This document shows, piece after piece, positions 1 through 47,340 of a stretch of 64,000 nucleotides of DNA; the stretch's first letter is position 1; each line of letters opens with the position of its first letter. The position numbers were made by a program, and so were the translations under genes. The notes under the pieces were generated by a model. It did no database searches and was not told where the DNA came from. It was given only the letters and a program-made list of their open reading frames with translations. The DNA is taken from NCBI RefSeq assembly GCF_040183065.1, contig NC_091123.1, positions 105,800,321-105,864,320 on the forward strand, in the 5' to 3' direction. Source of the DNA: Periplaneta americana (lineage: Eukaryota; Arthropoda; Insecta; Blattodea; Blattidae).

Positions 1-1049
1 CCAGAGGCAGTATCCTACCCCAAGATATTCCTCTGGCATACCTCGATTTAAAAAAAGGCATACCTCTCCCTTACAATATAAACATAAATGATGTATACAA
101 TAAATTGTTTCGTGCAGTCAGTAATGCAAATGTTTGAAGCTTACGCAATAAATTAAATTTCTTAATAAAATAATTTCAGCCTACTTCAGTTATTTGCTAG
201 ATCATTTTACAATGTCCTTTGAGACTTATTTAAAATAATGTTAAAGCTTCAAAATGCCTTATTTACTTATTAATAAAAGCGCAACAAAAAAATGAGTCAC
301 GAAATTGGCAACAATGGCCACCACAAGCTATAGATCACAGCCTTCTATACTTGAAATACTACTGTTGTAAGCATTCCAGGAGTTTGAGTTTATCAAATAA
401 GCGTGTCTAAATACACACTGAATACAGTTCCAGAAGGCTGTGGTTTAGATTTAGGCCAGGTGCACACACAATCAGATGTGGCATGGCGCAACGCAACATT
501 GTCTCATGGTACTTGTTTCCCATTGATTTCTTATTATGCGGTGCACACAGAATCAGACGCGGCGTGACGGTCGCGAGTGGACACAAGGAGATACAAAGAG
601 ACATCGAATGACTGAAGTTTGTCGCGAGACTGTCTGATAGCTGCTGTGTACTGCGAATGCGTTAGTAGTGGTTATGATTGCATGCTTTCACTATCTACGA
701 ATACTATATTGTTGTGTAGTGCACATTATTCATAATGGAGCTTGATGCGGATAAATTAGTTGTTTTAGTAGGCCTACAGGAAATATACGTTCTGTACAAT
801 CTTTGAAACAATATCACAATAATGTGGTTTCTAAAAATATGTGACAAATTGCAAATGAGATGAAAGCACCAGGTGAATAATAATTTACTAATAATAATAA
901 TTTGTAGTAGGCCTACTTCTCTGCTCTATACTATCACTCATTATGGATTTAATATATTTTCTTATTGTGAGTCGTGAAGTAGTCATAAACATACAAAATG
1001 ACATTTGTGCAGTACATTAGTAGTATTTAATTTTAAGATGCTTCCAATT
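1..1049. other. intergenic sequence, no gene seen
   Basis: AT-rich sequence downstream of the RpS18 3' end. The stretch around 440-600 has two similar GTGCACACA-type motifs (near 459 and 541) about 80 bp apart, which may be part of a small decayed mobile element. The decamer GTAGGCCTAC occurs near 767 and 907. No coding region, RNA gene or terminal repeats could be supported. Confidence 0.5.
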
Positions 1050-2167
1050 GTATAGATTTTTAGGCATATTAGGCGTTCTTAGGAAATAATAACCAAATAC
1101 AATAGAATTTCTCATAGACAGTTCTCTTTCATTGACGCCATTTTCTAGCCTAGGCCAATTTTCAAAACCCACACAGCCAGCATATCAGTTGTTGCCAGTA
1201 GACTGTGTTAAGCTATCGTGAGGCCAGCGAATAGGGATTATAAAGAATGGACACTGAGCGAATTTTCCTGTGTTTTGTTTCTCTGTGCGCCAGCGGCTAG
1301 TTCCACTTCAAGCGCTAGAGGTAGTGTAATCGAGCATACGCTAAGATAATAGAGTTGAGACAGGATCCAAACATCGCCTACCTCATTGCATAATCCAGTA
1401 ACGCTTTGCTTCAAATAAATTCAAGTTAATAGATTTTCCTTATTTTTCAGTGACAAACTAGTGTAATAATAATATTTTTTATATTTCAGATATCATAAAT
1501 TATATTATAAAATAATACAATGCATTATAAAATTAAGTATCGAATTCGTTTAATATTTGTATATAATATAATATAGGTATATGATTTTACTTCTCGTAAG
1601 AGTTTTGTTTTTCCATTTTCAGCACTATCAAATCATTACATACGGTATTTTAATTGTTGTAGGGGTCAACGTCTGAACTCTCATTATAAAGGAACTCTAG
1701 AGTCTAGACATTACAGTTAATGAAGGATTTATTATTTTATGGATCCATTTTATTTTATTTGAGTACATAATGTACCTATATGTATTATATTTCCGCTGTG
1801 TCGACTGCTAGCTGGTGTGATGTCAGCGCCAACTCTAGGGAGAAAGCAGAATCTGACGCTCTAGCTGGCTTGAAGGTCATTGAAATCGGTCCGGCTACAT
1901 CAAAGGTACCGACGCGAGTGTCCATTCTTTATAATCCCTATTTGCTGGTGAGGCATTGTAAAGCAAAACGTAGTGTATAGATTTTTAGGCATATTAGGCG
2001 TTCTTAGGAAATAACCAAATACAATAGAATTTCTCATAGACAGTTCTCTTTCATTGACGCCATTTTCTAGCCTAGGCCAATTTTCAAAACCCACACAGCC
2101 AGCATATCAGTTGTTGCCAGCAGACCGTGTTAAGCTATCGTGAGGTGTTGTAAAGCAAAACGTAGTG
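1050..2167. repeat. tandem duplication of a ~195-bp unit, first copy interrupted by a mobile element
   Basis: A unit beginning GTATAGATTTTTAGGC at 1050 and again at 1975 runs nearly identically through TTGTTGCCAG and GCTATCGTGAGG to AAAGCAAAACGTAG. In the first copy the unit is split after TGAGG (1219-1223) by the element at 1224-1948 and resumes at 1949 with TGAGG. The second copy is uninterrupted (1975-2167) and serves as a natural empty site. One two-to-three-base indel (AAATAATAACC versus AAATAACC) separates the copies. Confidence 0.8.
1224..1948. mobile_element. 725-bp non-autonomous TIR element, TSD TGAGG
   Basis: The element begins CCAGCGAATAGGGATTATAA and ends with the near-perfect reverse complement (TTATAATCCCTATTTGCTGG); the inverted match runs about 31 bp with two visible mismatches. 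TGAGG lies directly at both edges (1219-1223 and 1949-1953), and the uninterrupted second copy of the host repeat has the sequence once, so the insertion is exact. A 5-bp duplication fits Transib-like elements among known superfamilies, but no transposase is visible and the family is not assigned. The interior has no credible open frame. Confidence 0.75.
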
Positions 2168-3998
2168 TCACATCCCATTCTGTATGCACCCAGCCTTAGG
2201 AAGCAAACATAATACTCTTTGCTGTGATGAAATATATAAACAAATTTTTACGATCACATTTTTTCAGTAACGGTATGTCATTTTTCACTAACGGTATGTT
2301 TTCTGGCCATAGAAACCAGTGGTGGTATTCCATACCGTCTCACTCCCTCACCAAGTAACAGACTAAATACAAATGTATTATAAAAATACAAGTTTCTGAA
2401 TTTTTAACCTTAGTTCGGAACTATTAATGTAATATTTCTGAGAACAATGAATACTGGTTTCAGGAGTACGATGTAGAAGAAGACGATAAGACTGCGCCAG
2501 CTCTGATGGCTACTCTTTTCCAGAGATATATGCAGGGAAACAAAACTCAATGATTTTTTCCCAAATGATGTTACAAATTTCACAGAATGCTAGAATTCTG
2601 CCTTGCATGGAACAGTGTTTGTTTAATTGATTTAGTAAGACAACTGTTTGGGTAAGGAGTCTTGCAACATTTTGGGGTTGCCTAAATGTTTATATTTTCC
2701 TGTAGCTGAAGTTGCGTGTTCATTAAAGTTTTGTGTGTTATTGCGCATCTTTTTTTGACAAGTTAGTAGTGCACAATTTCATTCCCACTGATGCTGATGC
2801 TACCGTGTGCTGCAATCCATTTGCATGCGATATTTCTCTTCAACCTGTAAAGGTTGTAGCACTACTCAGTAATATTTTAGTTTTCATTCTTGTAAAGGAA
2901 TTAGTGAAGAATGCATGAATTCTAATTCACTGTCCAAATTTGTTGTAGTTTCCAGCTAGTTTATAAAAGAATAAGGTAAAAATAAACCAGGACAATTTTC
3001 TTGCAAAGTTACATAAGTAACTAAAGATTTGTGTAGGTTGTGTTTACTGAAAACGATTTGCTACTTAAGGTCTTTTCAGAATGTCTGATAGCTCCACAGT
3101 GAAATTAATATTTATATATACCCCAATGGGTTTCTTACCTTCATGTAAAGTAATAAAAATGTTTAGAGATTTCTTTTATATCATTAACGATCATCACAGA
3201 CATGTCCGAATTTTAGGTCCTTGAGATTAGATACATCAATATTGCAAAGAGTAGAACAGCACTTCGTGATAAACCCTAAGATGTTGGCTTATATTTTTAA
3301 GTAGCGGTGTTATATTTAATCACATAGATTAATTTGGAATGAATTCTGAAATGCAATTTAGCTTAATTACCGAAATATTTAGGATTTGTACTTTTTCGAG
3401 TTTACATCTCCACAAAACATAGATCTTTTGTACACTGCTTCTTTAATACTAACACTCAAATTGAATGCTTCATTCATAGATGGTTGCTAACTAAAGAAAG
3501 ACTACAAAGGAATCAAAAAAATTTCAGGACATGTAACTATGTGCATTGCTTTAATTACAATTCAGTCATTTTCGTCCAGTGTCTCAACTTAGCATAGTAA
3601 GGCCAACACTCGATTCTCTGAGGTTTATTAATGATCCATCATTAAATATCCATAGCTACTCACTAGACCTTTGTATACCTAATCAATAGCAATTTATTTT
3701 GCTGGATTAATCTGTTAATGTGTATTACCTGTAATATTTCTACATCTGATGCTATAAATAAATCTTTTCATAAAATTTTCATTGCTTGTGATATTATACA
3801 TTTGTTTTTATTGCTCCAAGAAACACAGATTATAAAAATTAGAATGAATAAAGATAGTACTAATCAGATATTCTCACTCCAGTTTTCCTCCCCATCCTCC
3901 AATTTTCCATCACCAATACCACTACCACCACCACAACAATATTACAGATTATATTACAATCAGACGAGCAACACTAGAGACACACAGAAGTTTGAAAT
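2168..3998. other. intergenic sequence, nothing recognised
   Basis: Non-repetitive-looking AT-rich DNA between the tandem duplication and the RpS18 polyadenylation region. A short ACC-rich tract occurs near 3912-3940. Small open frames are chance-sized, and I could not connect any to a family. Confidence 0.5.
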
Positions 3999-4013
3999 GA
4001 ATTCAACTTTTCT

Positions 4014-4032
4014 TTTATTACATACTTTTATT
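4014..4032 (-). terminator. RpS18 polyadenylation signals
   Basis: On the minus strand two AATAAA hexamers lie at 4032-4027 and 4019-4014, 46 to 60 bases past the RpS18 stop codon. Cleavage is expected roughly 10-30 bases further on (about 3985-4010). A short 3' UTR of this size is normal for ribosomal-protein mRNAs. The hexamers are seen; the exact cleavage site is inferred. Confidence 0.75.
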
Positions 4033-4078
4033 GAATATGAAACAGCATCATATAACTGATATATACAAAGGCAAGTTT

Positions 4079-40026
<35,948 letters not shown>

Positions 40027-40029
<3 letters not shown>

Positions 40030-40083
40030 CTTCCTCTCTTCTACAATACGTCCTCCTTTCACTTTATACACGTTCCCAAAGAG
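40027..40083 (-). CDS. RpS18 exon 1: short 5' UTR plus ATG
   Basis: On the minus strand a pyrimidine-rich start is followed by 54 bases of UTR without any upstream ATG, then GAGGAAGATG and the donor GTAAGT. Only the initiator codon is coding (40029-40027). A purine at -3 gives an acceptable initiation context. Confidence 0.85.
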
Positions 40084-40090
40084 AATATCA
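40076..40090 (-). promoter_or_regulatory. RpS18 TCT/TOP initiator
   Basis: TCTCTTT on the minus strand (40084-40078) fits the TCT initiator consensus YCTYTYY of insect ribosomal-protein promoters, putting the start at the C at about 40083. The mRNA would begin with a pyrimidine tract (CTCTTT), the TOP element that ties translation to TOR signalling. No TATA box is evident upstream. The motif match is seen; the start site is inferred. Confidence 0.7.
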
Positions 40091-40189
40091 ATATGGCGCA
40101 CGATCACAGAACAAATCACAAATCCAGGGTCGCAAACATCAAAAGGGACTTGATTTTGATGTTAAAGTTGGTAATACTGAGTAAGGTGC

Positions 40190-40290
40190 AGGGGCCCGTA
40201 CCAAAGAGTTTGTAATACCATGGATAAATATATAAATATACAGTATATATTATGTATTTATCCATGGCAATACTTACTATAACCCTAGAT
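40190..40290. repeat. hairpin and repeat ends just upstream of RpS18
   Basis: ACCATGGATAAATA and TATTTATCCATGG (about 40217-40266) form a short hairpin. CCAAAGAGTTTGTAAT at 40203 also occurs inverted at 63812-63827. CCTAGATCATA at 40283 copies the first bases of the large-element terminus. These look like worn ends of different elements piled up within 200 bp of the promoter. Confidence 0.5.
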
Positions 40291-40322
40291 CATAGATAAG
40301 GCAACCCTTCTATATCGAAGAT

Positions 40323-40649
40323 TTGAGACACCAACTACTGCTCCCGTCCACTCCCCAGTACGAGAATCTCCTACAGGAACTCCGAACGAAGAGGTCACAA
40401 ATATGGAGCGACTTCTATACAACAGAGGCCATGCTGTCCGACGAGTGGAAGAGACCGTACTACGAACTCAGACACACCATCACACGCTTCGCAGTGCACG
40501 GTTTTCATTTCAAGATCTGCAAAACGACAGGCTACCATGAGCCCAGTGCAGAGTGCGTGTGTAAATTGTGCGAAGGTGCCTGTGAAAGATACCACGCCCT
40601 CTCATGCAGACTAAGAATCGAATCACTAACGAGTTTCTGTAGTGAATAA
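40323..40649 (+). pseudogene. LINE C-terminal fragment with CCHC-like finger
   Basis: A 108-residue open frame reads DEWKRPYYELRHTITRFAVH in the middle and CVCKLCEGACERYHALSC near the end (C-x2-C-x7-H-x3-C). R1-like non-LTR retrotransposon polyproteins end with a similar tract: an l.r.R.GHg.f...l...g sequence followed by C.C...E...H.l..C. The frame is intact but has no upstream RT, so I read it as a retrotransposon tail rather than a gene. It lies head-to-head with RpS18, about 240 bp from the start site. Confidence 0.5.
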
Positions 40650-40984
40650 GCATCCATGGAACGAACACACAAAATATGCATATTTTGCGCTTTTCTACCT
40701 ATTATTATATATAAAACAGATCAGCCAAACTTATATTAAATTTGGACGCAAATGGAAAATAACGGACGCTATGTGTCGCTAGTGTCGAGAAATGAGCTTG
40801 AAATAACCAACACTAGATGGCAGAGTACCTGAAAAGTACATAGAGTAATACGACTGTGGGATGACTTTTTTAAGTCATGCCACCTCCAAATTTCTTTCTC
40901 ATTGTAATGTGAGGTTATGTTACTTTGATGTGTCGCTAAATTGTAGCATACAGAAGCTTGTTTTACCCAAATTCATCAACACAC

Positions 40985-41482
40985 TAGTGATGGGCGAAGT
41001 TGTTCTTTTTCCGGAACAGTTCCGACGGTTCCGGTTCCGAAAAAATACTATGTTCCAAATAACAGTTCCGAATAACAGTCACCAGTGGTGATGAGTCGGA
41101 GTCGTTGAGTCGTTCAAACGAACGGTACAGTACCCTCCCTCTTCACCATGCAGCTCTCACTGGAGCACTCAGAGGCATGACATAGTACACATTCTTATCT
41201 ATAGATGGCACTGCAATGCACATTCGAATCGATTTTGGAAAATTGCTGTGCATGCGGACAGAACTCAAAAGCTTAATGTTAGTAATTACACAGCTGTTGA
41301 CTACAAGGACAGAATACAACACTTTGTTTTCGTACATAAAGTTATAAAGACATGGTAGCCAACTAAAAAAAAAATAACATAACATTTAAAACATATGGTA
41401 TGTAATTTCTGTTCTATTACATAATAATAAAACAAATCATTAATTTTTATTTTTACTTTTCTTAATGCACAGTTATAATAAC

Positions 41483-41520
<38 letters not shown>

Positions 41521-42510
41521 TTACAATTTCATAAATAAAAAAGATATATATTGGCAGTAATGAAACCTGGAAACCCCGCAGTGGGTTAGTAAAATGTTGG
41601 AATCGCATCTTTACCAAAGTGTAATTTAAACTTCGCATTAAACCTCCTCTCGAAATCAGTACTTATATGGGCAGTTTCCAACAAATAATGCTACAACATT
41701 TTTGTCGTTCTTTGATAACAGAGAAGATAGCACAAAAACTTGTGCTTGTCAGACTTAACCTCAACAAACGACATACAGACATTGTAACTAAACCACTCAT
41801 TACCATTTACGACTTTAACCTTTGTATAGAATCAGCTGATCAATGAATTAATAATAGTATGCGTACTTTATGACTTTGTAGAATGTTTATAAAACAGAAT
41901 TAGTCAACTAATGGTGAAATAAACCATAAAGCGGGAATGAATATTACAGATTATTAAATACTTACTATAACATTACAGATGATTGGCCAGTCTTACAAAT
42001 GTTGATATTAAAGTTCGCGCCACCGCAAGGATTTCAATTTCCATGCGCCCCCCTCCAACCACGTGAGAGTTTCAAGTACCAACTTTATCCAACTTTTCCA
42101 AGTACAACATAAAGAACAACGAGAACAGTGTAACTGCAGCTGTCGTTGGTTCATCGGAACAAGCTCCGACGCTCCGACGTTCCGACTGTTATCTCGGAGT
42201 CGGAACATACCTTGTGCAACGCGGTACTGCGAGCCCGCAACAGCTGGGCAAGTGAGCAGCTCGGAGTCGGAACACTGTTATTTCGGAACAGGAGGTTCCG
42301 ACCTACTGTTCATTTTTGCAACAGTTCCGAGGGAGTGGGAACATAGCAACGCGGTACTGCAAGCCCGCAACAGCTGGGCAAGTGAGCAGATCGGAGTCGG
42401 AACACTGTTATTTCGGAACAGGAGGTTCCGACCTACTGTTCATTTTTGCAACAGTTCCGAGACCGGAACAGTTCCAAAATAACTGTTTTGTTATTTTTTA
42501 CCCATCTCTA
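40985..42510. mobile_element. non-autonomous hAT element rich in GTTCCGA motifs
   Basis: Ends TAGTGATGGGCGAAGTT and, inverted, TAGAGATGGGTAAAAAAT. Flanks CAACACAC and CGACAAAC are an aged 8-bp duplication; the left copy of the host element reads CATCAACACACATAGATG reversed, with the sequence once. GTTCCGA and CGGAAC motifs crowd both subterminal regions. Inside, a unit of about 129 bp (TGCAACAGTTCCGAG to the next) is repeated in tandem at 42190-42470, and an (AAT)n tract lies at 41475-41520. Confidence 0.8.
41475..41520. repeat. (AAT)n microsatellite
   Basis: Uninterrupted ATA/AAT triplets inside the hAT element. Confidence 0.95.
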
Positions 42511-43475
42511 CGACAAACATAGATGACATTTTGGTACATGGCTGATATAATGTTGTTTGCGTTCAATATTTAATCTGTCATCATTTGATGTACGATATCT
42601 AATTGTTTTTAATTTTCAGTATACAATACCTCACTAGCAACAATTAACACAAAATACTAAAAAGAGCAGATTTGTCTGCGTTTGTTGAATGCACATCATG
42701 ATGCTCACGAAAAGCCACTAATTTATTTTGTGTGCATAAGATTACAATTTTTTAATATGAAGGAAAAGCAGGTATTCCTCTTCTGAAATTTATCCGATAG
42801 GGGAAGAATTACAACTCTCCCCCCCCCCCAAACATGTTTCCTCTTTGCTAGGCCTACATGTTTTCATTTCACAGGTGTATTATATGATGCGATATGGAAG
42901 CAGATAAATAATAACTGTACGTTTCTCGTCCACATTAAATTCAACGTGTTCATAACGTAGGCCTGATATATTGCTACATGTAGGCTACACAGCTGGCAGT
43001 GTTCTTTTTACGAATAAGCGGTCGTACTAATCATTTTCTTTTCATCTCAACTATTGCTAGAATATGCGTTTGTGTTTTTATTTGCTCTGTATGTTGTTAA
43101 ATAACTACTGAAAATCGTCTTTGGTTAACAAATTGTTCTAGTACTCGTTTCATATCAGTCTTACGGTATTGAATTATGTCCATAACGTGGGCGAGTTATT
43201 ATCAGGCTGGAAAATTCGCTCTGAATGCATTTTTTTTTTACACAATTTTCTAATTTTCAGCAGATCTACGATACCCTGTGCGGTTTCTCTGCCAATGCAG
43301 AGTTAATTGCAATATACGGTAATTCTGTTATTTTCCTGACACTTTTATATCCGTTCTCATAAACGTACTGATTTAAATTCATTACCCTACTGTAGGTATT
43401 TTGCTCTCCACAAATCATCGTTAGTCAAATGAAATAGTCTATAACAGTTGTTTGTAACGAATTAGTAGACAACCT

Positions 43476-43735
43476 CGTCCACACCTGTGGAGTAACGGTC
43501 AGCGCGTCTGGCCGCGAAACAAGGTGGCCCGGGTTCGATTCCCGGTCGGGGCAAGTTACCTGGTTGAGGTTTTTTCCGGGGTTTTCCCTCAACCCAAGAT
43601 GAGCAAATGCTTGGTAACTTTCGGTGCTGGACCCCGGACTCATTTCACCGGCATTTTCACCTTCACATTCAGACGCTGAATAACCTAAGCTGTTGATAAA
43701 AGCGTCGTAAAATAACCTACTAAAATAAAAAAAAA
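43476..43735 (+). mobile_element. tRNA-derived SINE, type B, 11-bp TSD
   Basis: Head with GTGGAGTAACGGTCAGCGCG and B-box GGGTTCGATTCCC, core CAAGTTACCTGGTTGAGG and TTTTTTCCGGGG, tail GCGTCGTAAAATAACCTA with A-rich end. GTAGACAACCT flanks both sides (43465-43475 and 43736-43746). The left copy has this sequence once (AGGTTGTCTA reversed), so the insertion is younger than the pair of large elements. Confidence 0.88.
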
Positions 43736-43869
43736 GTAGACAACCTTTCACTTTAATCAAATTTCATTTATACTGGTCCTTAAATTACATAAACTAGTGC
43801 TCAGGTAGTTACGGTGATTTCTGAAGTGAAAATCGTTCAATTTATAAGGGTGAAATCAAAAATAATTTT

Positions 43870-43967
43870 TGTAGCCTTTCCTTGCCCTTAACTGAAAATT
43901 TGAGTAACTTCATATTATGACAATATTTCTTCCTTCTTCTGCAGTTAACATAATCGCAGATGGACAT
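43870..43967 (-). pseudogene. THAP-like N-terminal coding remnant (right copy)
   Basis: From the ATG at 43967 on the minus strand: MSICDYVNCRRRKKYCHNMK then LLKFSVKGKERLQKLF and a stop after SPL. It keeps both N-terminal cysteines of the left-copy frame, with three substitutions (RH to HN and PI to SV region). Confidence 0.45.
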
Positions 43968-44023
43968 TTCTAAATGAAGTTTGTTGCACAGAAACCTTTG
44001 AGACAACATTGACACTTGAAGTT

Positions 44024-44026
<3 letters not shown>

Positions 44027-44094
<68 letters not shown>
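44027..44094. repeat. (TA)n microsatellite
   Basis: About 34 TA dinucleotides; the left copy has only TTTATATAG here, so the expansion is private to the right copy. Confidence 0.95.
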
Positions 44095-44097
<3 letters not shown>

Positions 44098-44120
44098 CAA
44101 CTATAAGAGTTAAACTAGCG

Positions 44121-44320
44121 ATGCACCATGCCATGCACCCCACCCCTTGTTCTCTCCCTTGAAATATATCGGTGCCGGGTAGAGTTCCCGGGTAGCTCAG
44201 TTGGTAGAGCGTAGGTACGTTAAACCAAATGTCCCAGGTTCGATGCCCGGCCCCGGAACAATTTTTCCCTAGAAATTATTCAAATCAACTTTGCAGGGAG
44301 TTACACCTGAAAATCTTGAT
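44121..44320 (+). mobile_element. 200-bp insert with tRNA-like sequence
   Basis: Flanked by TAGCG and absent from the left copy (ACTAGCGCTGAGG reversed). It contains a tRNA-like segment with A-box TAGCTCAGTTGGTAGAGCG and B-box CCAGGTTCGATGCC. It also has a 40-bp duplicate of the element's own sequence at 44426-44465 (CATGCACCCCACCCCTTG), which suggests template switching during insertion or repair. Confidence 0.65.
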
Positions 44321-45356
44321 TAGCGCTGAGGTAGTTTCCTTCATACTCAGCTTCTTCACCTTGCATACATGAGTCTGTAACAGGTTAGGTTTGGTCAGTG
44401 CTGTCATGGTAATTTTTTTCTTGGCCATGCACCCCACCCCTTGTTTTCTCCATTGCAATATATTTTACTCTCCTCTCTCTATCTCTCCAATTGTCATTTA
44501 ATTATTTTTTTGTATTAAAGAAGAAGTAGAATTGTTTTGCTTTACAATTTAATTGTACAAGTTTGATTTAAAGAGTAGCACCACCATTGATGCACACTTG
44601 TCTCGATGAATCTTGGAGTGTATATTTGCAGCACGTCTCGTTTTTCAACCATTATTTTATATAATTTTGGATTCCAGTGCTGAAAAGAGGTGGATAATTT
44701 TTTGTTTATGAACATCAAACAAAATACCGGTAGGTACAGTAGGAACAGCAAGAGGTGATCTAAGATCTGTATAGATCTCCACGTACAAAACTTAGGCACC
44801 CATATGCCGTATGGCTCCTAACAGACAAAATTTTCATTTCCCCATACGATTAATCAAAAAAAATTGTAGGTTCCATACGATATATGGCCACGTCTGGCCT
44901 CCATGACAGCACTGGGGTCAGTTAGTTTAGGCACTTTTACACCTTGCATATACAATCAACTGCATCTCGACAAAAAAATTCCTTATAAATTGAACGGTTT
45001 TCACTTCAGAAATCACAGGAACCGCTTCAGTGCTACTTTCACCCAGGTAGTAGTTAGCAGTTAATCATTTCAAAGCTCTTGTTATATTATGAAATAGCAT
45101 CACACAATGCTACCAAAATAAATTTTCCCAGTGTTAAAATTACAGAGTGTAAATTTCACTTAGGACAGTTTTTGCTCTGGAAAATTAAAGGAAACAAACA
45201 GTATATCAAACCAGCAGCTGAGACACAAAGCACCTGAAATTCGAAAGAGGTTAAAAATTTTTATATTTCGTTCTTTCTTATTTACCAGCAACAGAAGTAC
45301 CAGTATCAGATTTTTTGCAGAGCTAATATCTGAGGCCCCTCCTATTAGAGAATGTT

Positions 45357-45675
45357 TTGAATATTATTATATTCTGGAAAACTACATTGGCACATCAACC
45401 TCCCCTCCCCCCGCCTGAATTCTGGGCTGAAGCACGAAAATTTCGAAATGTACAAACTACAGATGCGGCAGAATGTAACCACAGTGGTCTTCAGCAAGAA
45501 TTTTGTAAGACATATCCAAATATCTTCATGGTCATTTATATATATTAATGTAAAACATATACAACATGTGAAGTACCTACTAAAAATGAGAGAAATAGAA
45601 ATGGGAAGGACAATAAAAAAAGTGGAATGGGCAAACACTAAGAAACTATTCATCTTGAATCAGTATGAACAATAG
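45357..45675 (+). pseudogene. MULE-like transposase C-terminal remnant (right copy)
   Basis: An open frame reads MNIIIFWKTTLAHQPPLPPP, EFWAEARKFRNVQTTDAAEC, NHSGLQQEFCKTYPNIFMVI. A frame change near 45545 leads to INVKHIQHVKYLLKMREIEM, GRTIKKVEWANTKKLFILNQ and YEQ. The FW.EA...r..qTT.aAE..H..lq..f...yPNIf.vi pattern is as in MULE-type proteins of insects, and the basic continuation fits the usual tail. Upstream catalytic parts are not recognisable. Confidence 0.5.
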
Positions 45676-46796
45676 GATATTTTTTTTTTTTGGTGCCAGG
45701 GTATAGAATATAAAATTAAGTTCCATCAATAAGTTTTTCGAGTTTAGCATTACTTTAAGTATTTATTGTCCCCCTGTTGGAAAGATGGAATTACTTTGTT
45801 TGAAAGTTGATGAAATTTTATTGTACCTTAACTCAATTTATTAAGGTACAATAAAATTCAAAATAATAACTGTAGCCAATTTTAAAATAAATCTGTTGAA
45901 TGTAAATTATTTCTTAATTTATTAGGACCATAAAGGTATTTTTACAAGGGATAGATTGAATCATTTTTATCTTAATAATTTAATGTAGGATGATTATTTC
46001 GGGAATTGTTATGCTCTAAATTGTGAGGATATTTTAATACTTTTTTAAAATATAAATTTGGAATATGTTTCCAGTTAGTAAAGAGTAATTCAGAGAGACA
46101 GAGGTCTCAAGCATATTTATTGACACATGCCAGAATTATTAAATATGAAAAAAAGAGTTCTTGCACTAACATACTGTTTATAAAGTAACCAAATCTTAAG
46201 AAATACAGTATATGTACTGGCATTCTATATAAAGGCATAGGAGTGAATATAAATCTGTTTTAAGGAATTCCTATTTAATATTCCTGCTATAGGAACATGA
46301 CAAAATAAATACAACGCAACATGGAAGCTAATTCAACTCTTTATCGAGTATTGTTGATGAGATGTGTTATGAAGGTAGACCGAATCATGCAATATAAATG
46401 TATAAATAGGACGAATAATAATAGATTAATTTCAATGTATTTAGTATCAAAACTGAAAGCGGTAACTAGTCTATGAATGATGTCTTAACAAGTATAAATA
46501 AAATGGACTCTTGACAAGAGACACACATTTGGCTTCAGTAATAACTCGGACTTCAAGGAATTTATGGTAGCTCACCTGTCAGGCAAAACTCTGAATAGTC
46601 AGCATTGTCAAACTATAGAAGCGCGATTAAAAAATATTTTTTTCTCCACCCATTACATATGATTGCTTTTTTCAAGTCCCGGTAATAACATTATTAAATT
46701 AATTATCCCACATATTTGGGTGGTGCCTTTCTTTGTTTCTGACATAATTTATGAGAGTTTCTCTTTTACACTTCAATAGAGAAATACAACTTTCAG

Positions 46797-47054
46797 GTCC
46801 ACACCTGTGGAGTAACGGTCAGCGCGTCTGGCCGCGAAACCAGGTGGCCCGGGTTCGATTCCAGGTCGGGGCAAGTTACCTGGTTGAGGTTTTTTCCGGG
46901 GTTTTCCCTCGACCCAACATGAGCAAATGCTCGCTAACTTTCGGTGTTGGACCCCGGACTCATTTCACCGGCATTATCACCTTCATCTCATTCAGACACT
47001 AAATTACCTTAGATGTTGATAAAGCGTCGTAAAATAACCTATTGAAATAAAATA
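46797..47054 (+). mobile_element. tRNA-derived SINE, type B, ~15-bp TSD
   Basis: Nearly the same as the SINE at 43476 (GTGGAGTAACGGTCAGCGCG head, CAAGTTACCTGGTTGAGG core, AAGCGTCGTAAAATAACC tail). AAATACAACTTTCAG flanks both sides, and the left copy carries CTGAAAGTTGTATTT once near 28103. Confidence 0.88.
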
Positions 47055-47340
47055 AAATACAACTTTCAGTGGACAATGAACGTGTAACTCTGATGGAACT
47101 CTAAGAACCACAGCATTAATGTTTTCTTCTTTTCTTTCTTGCAGATAACATCATGCTATTGAATGAATAATTATACATGCACCATTCTAATAAAATTGGC
47201 ATATATTTCACTAGTCTCAGAAGTAAAATTAAATGTATAATAGCTTCTCGGTGCTAAATATTTACTGATAATTATTGTAGGATTTGAATAGAAATGCCAC
47301 TTCTCAGGCAAGGTTATTCGTGGATGACTCTATGATATAT

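Noticed and set aside
42063-42522. Overlapping open frames with repeated EHCYFGTGGSDLLFIFATVP
   Set aside because: They come from the 129-bp tandem repeats of the GTTCCGA-rich hAT element and have no family relation.
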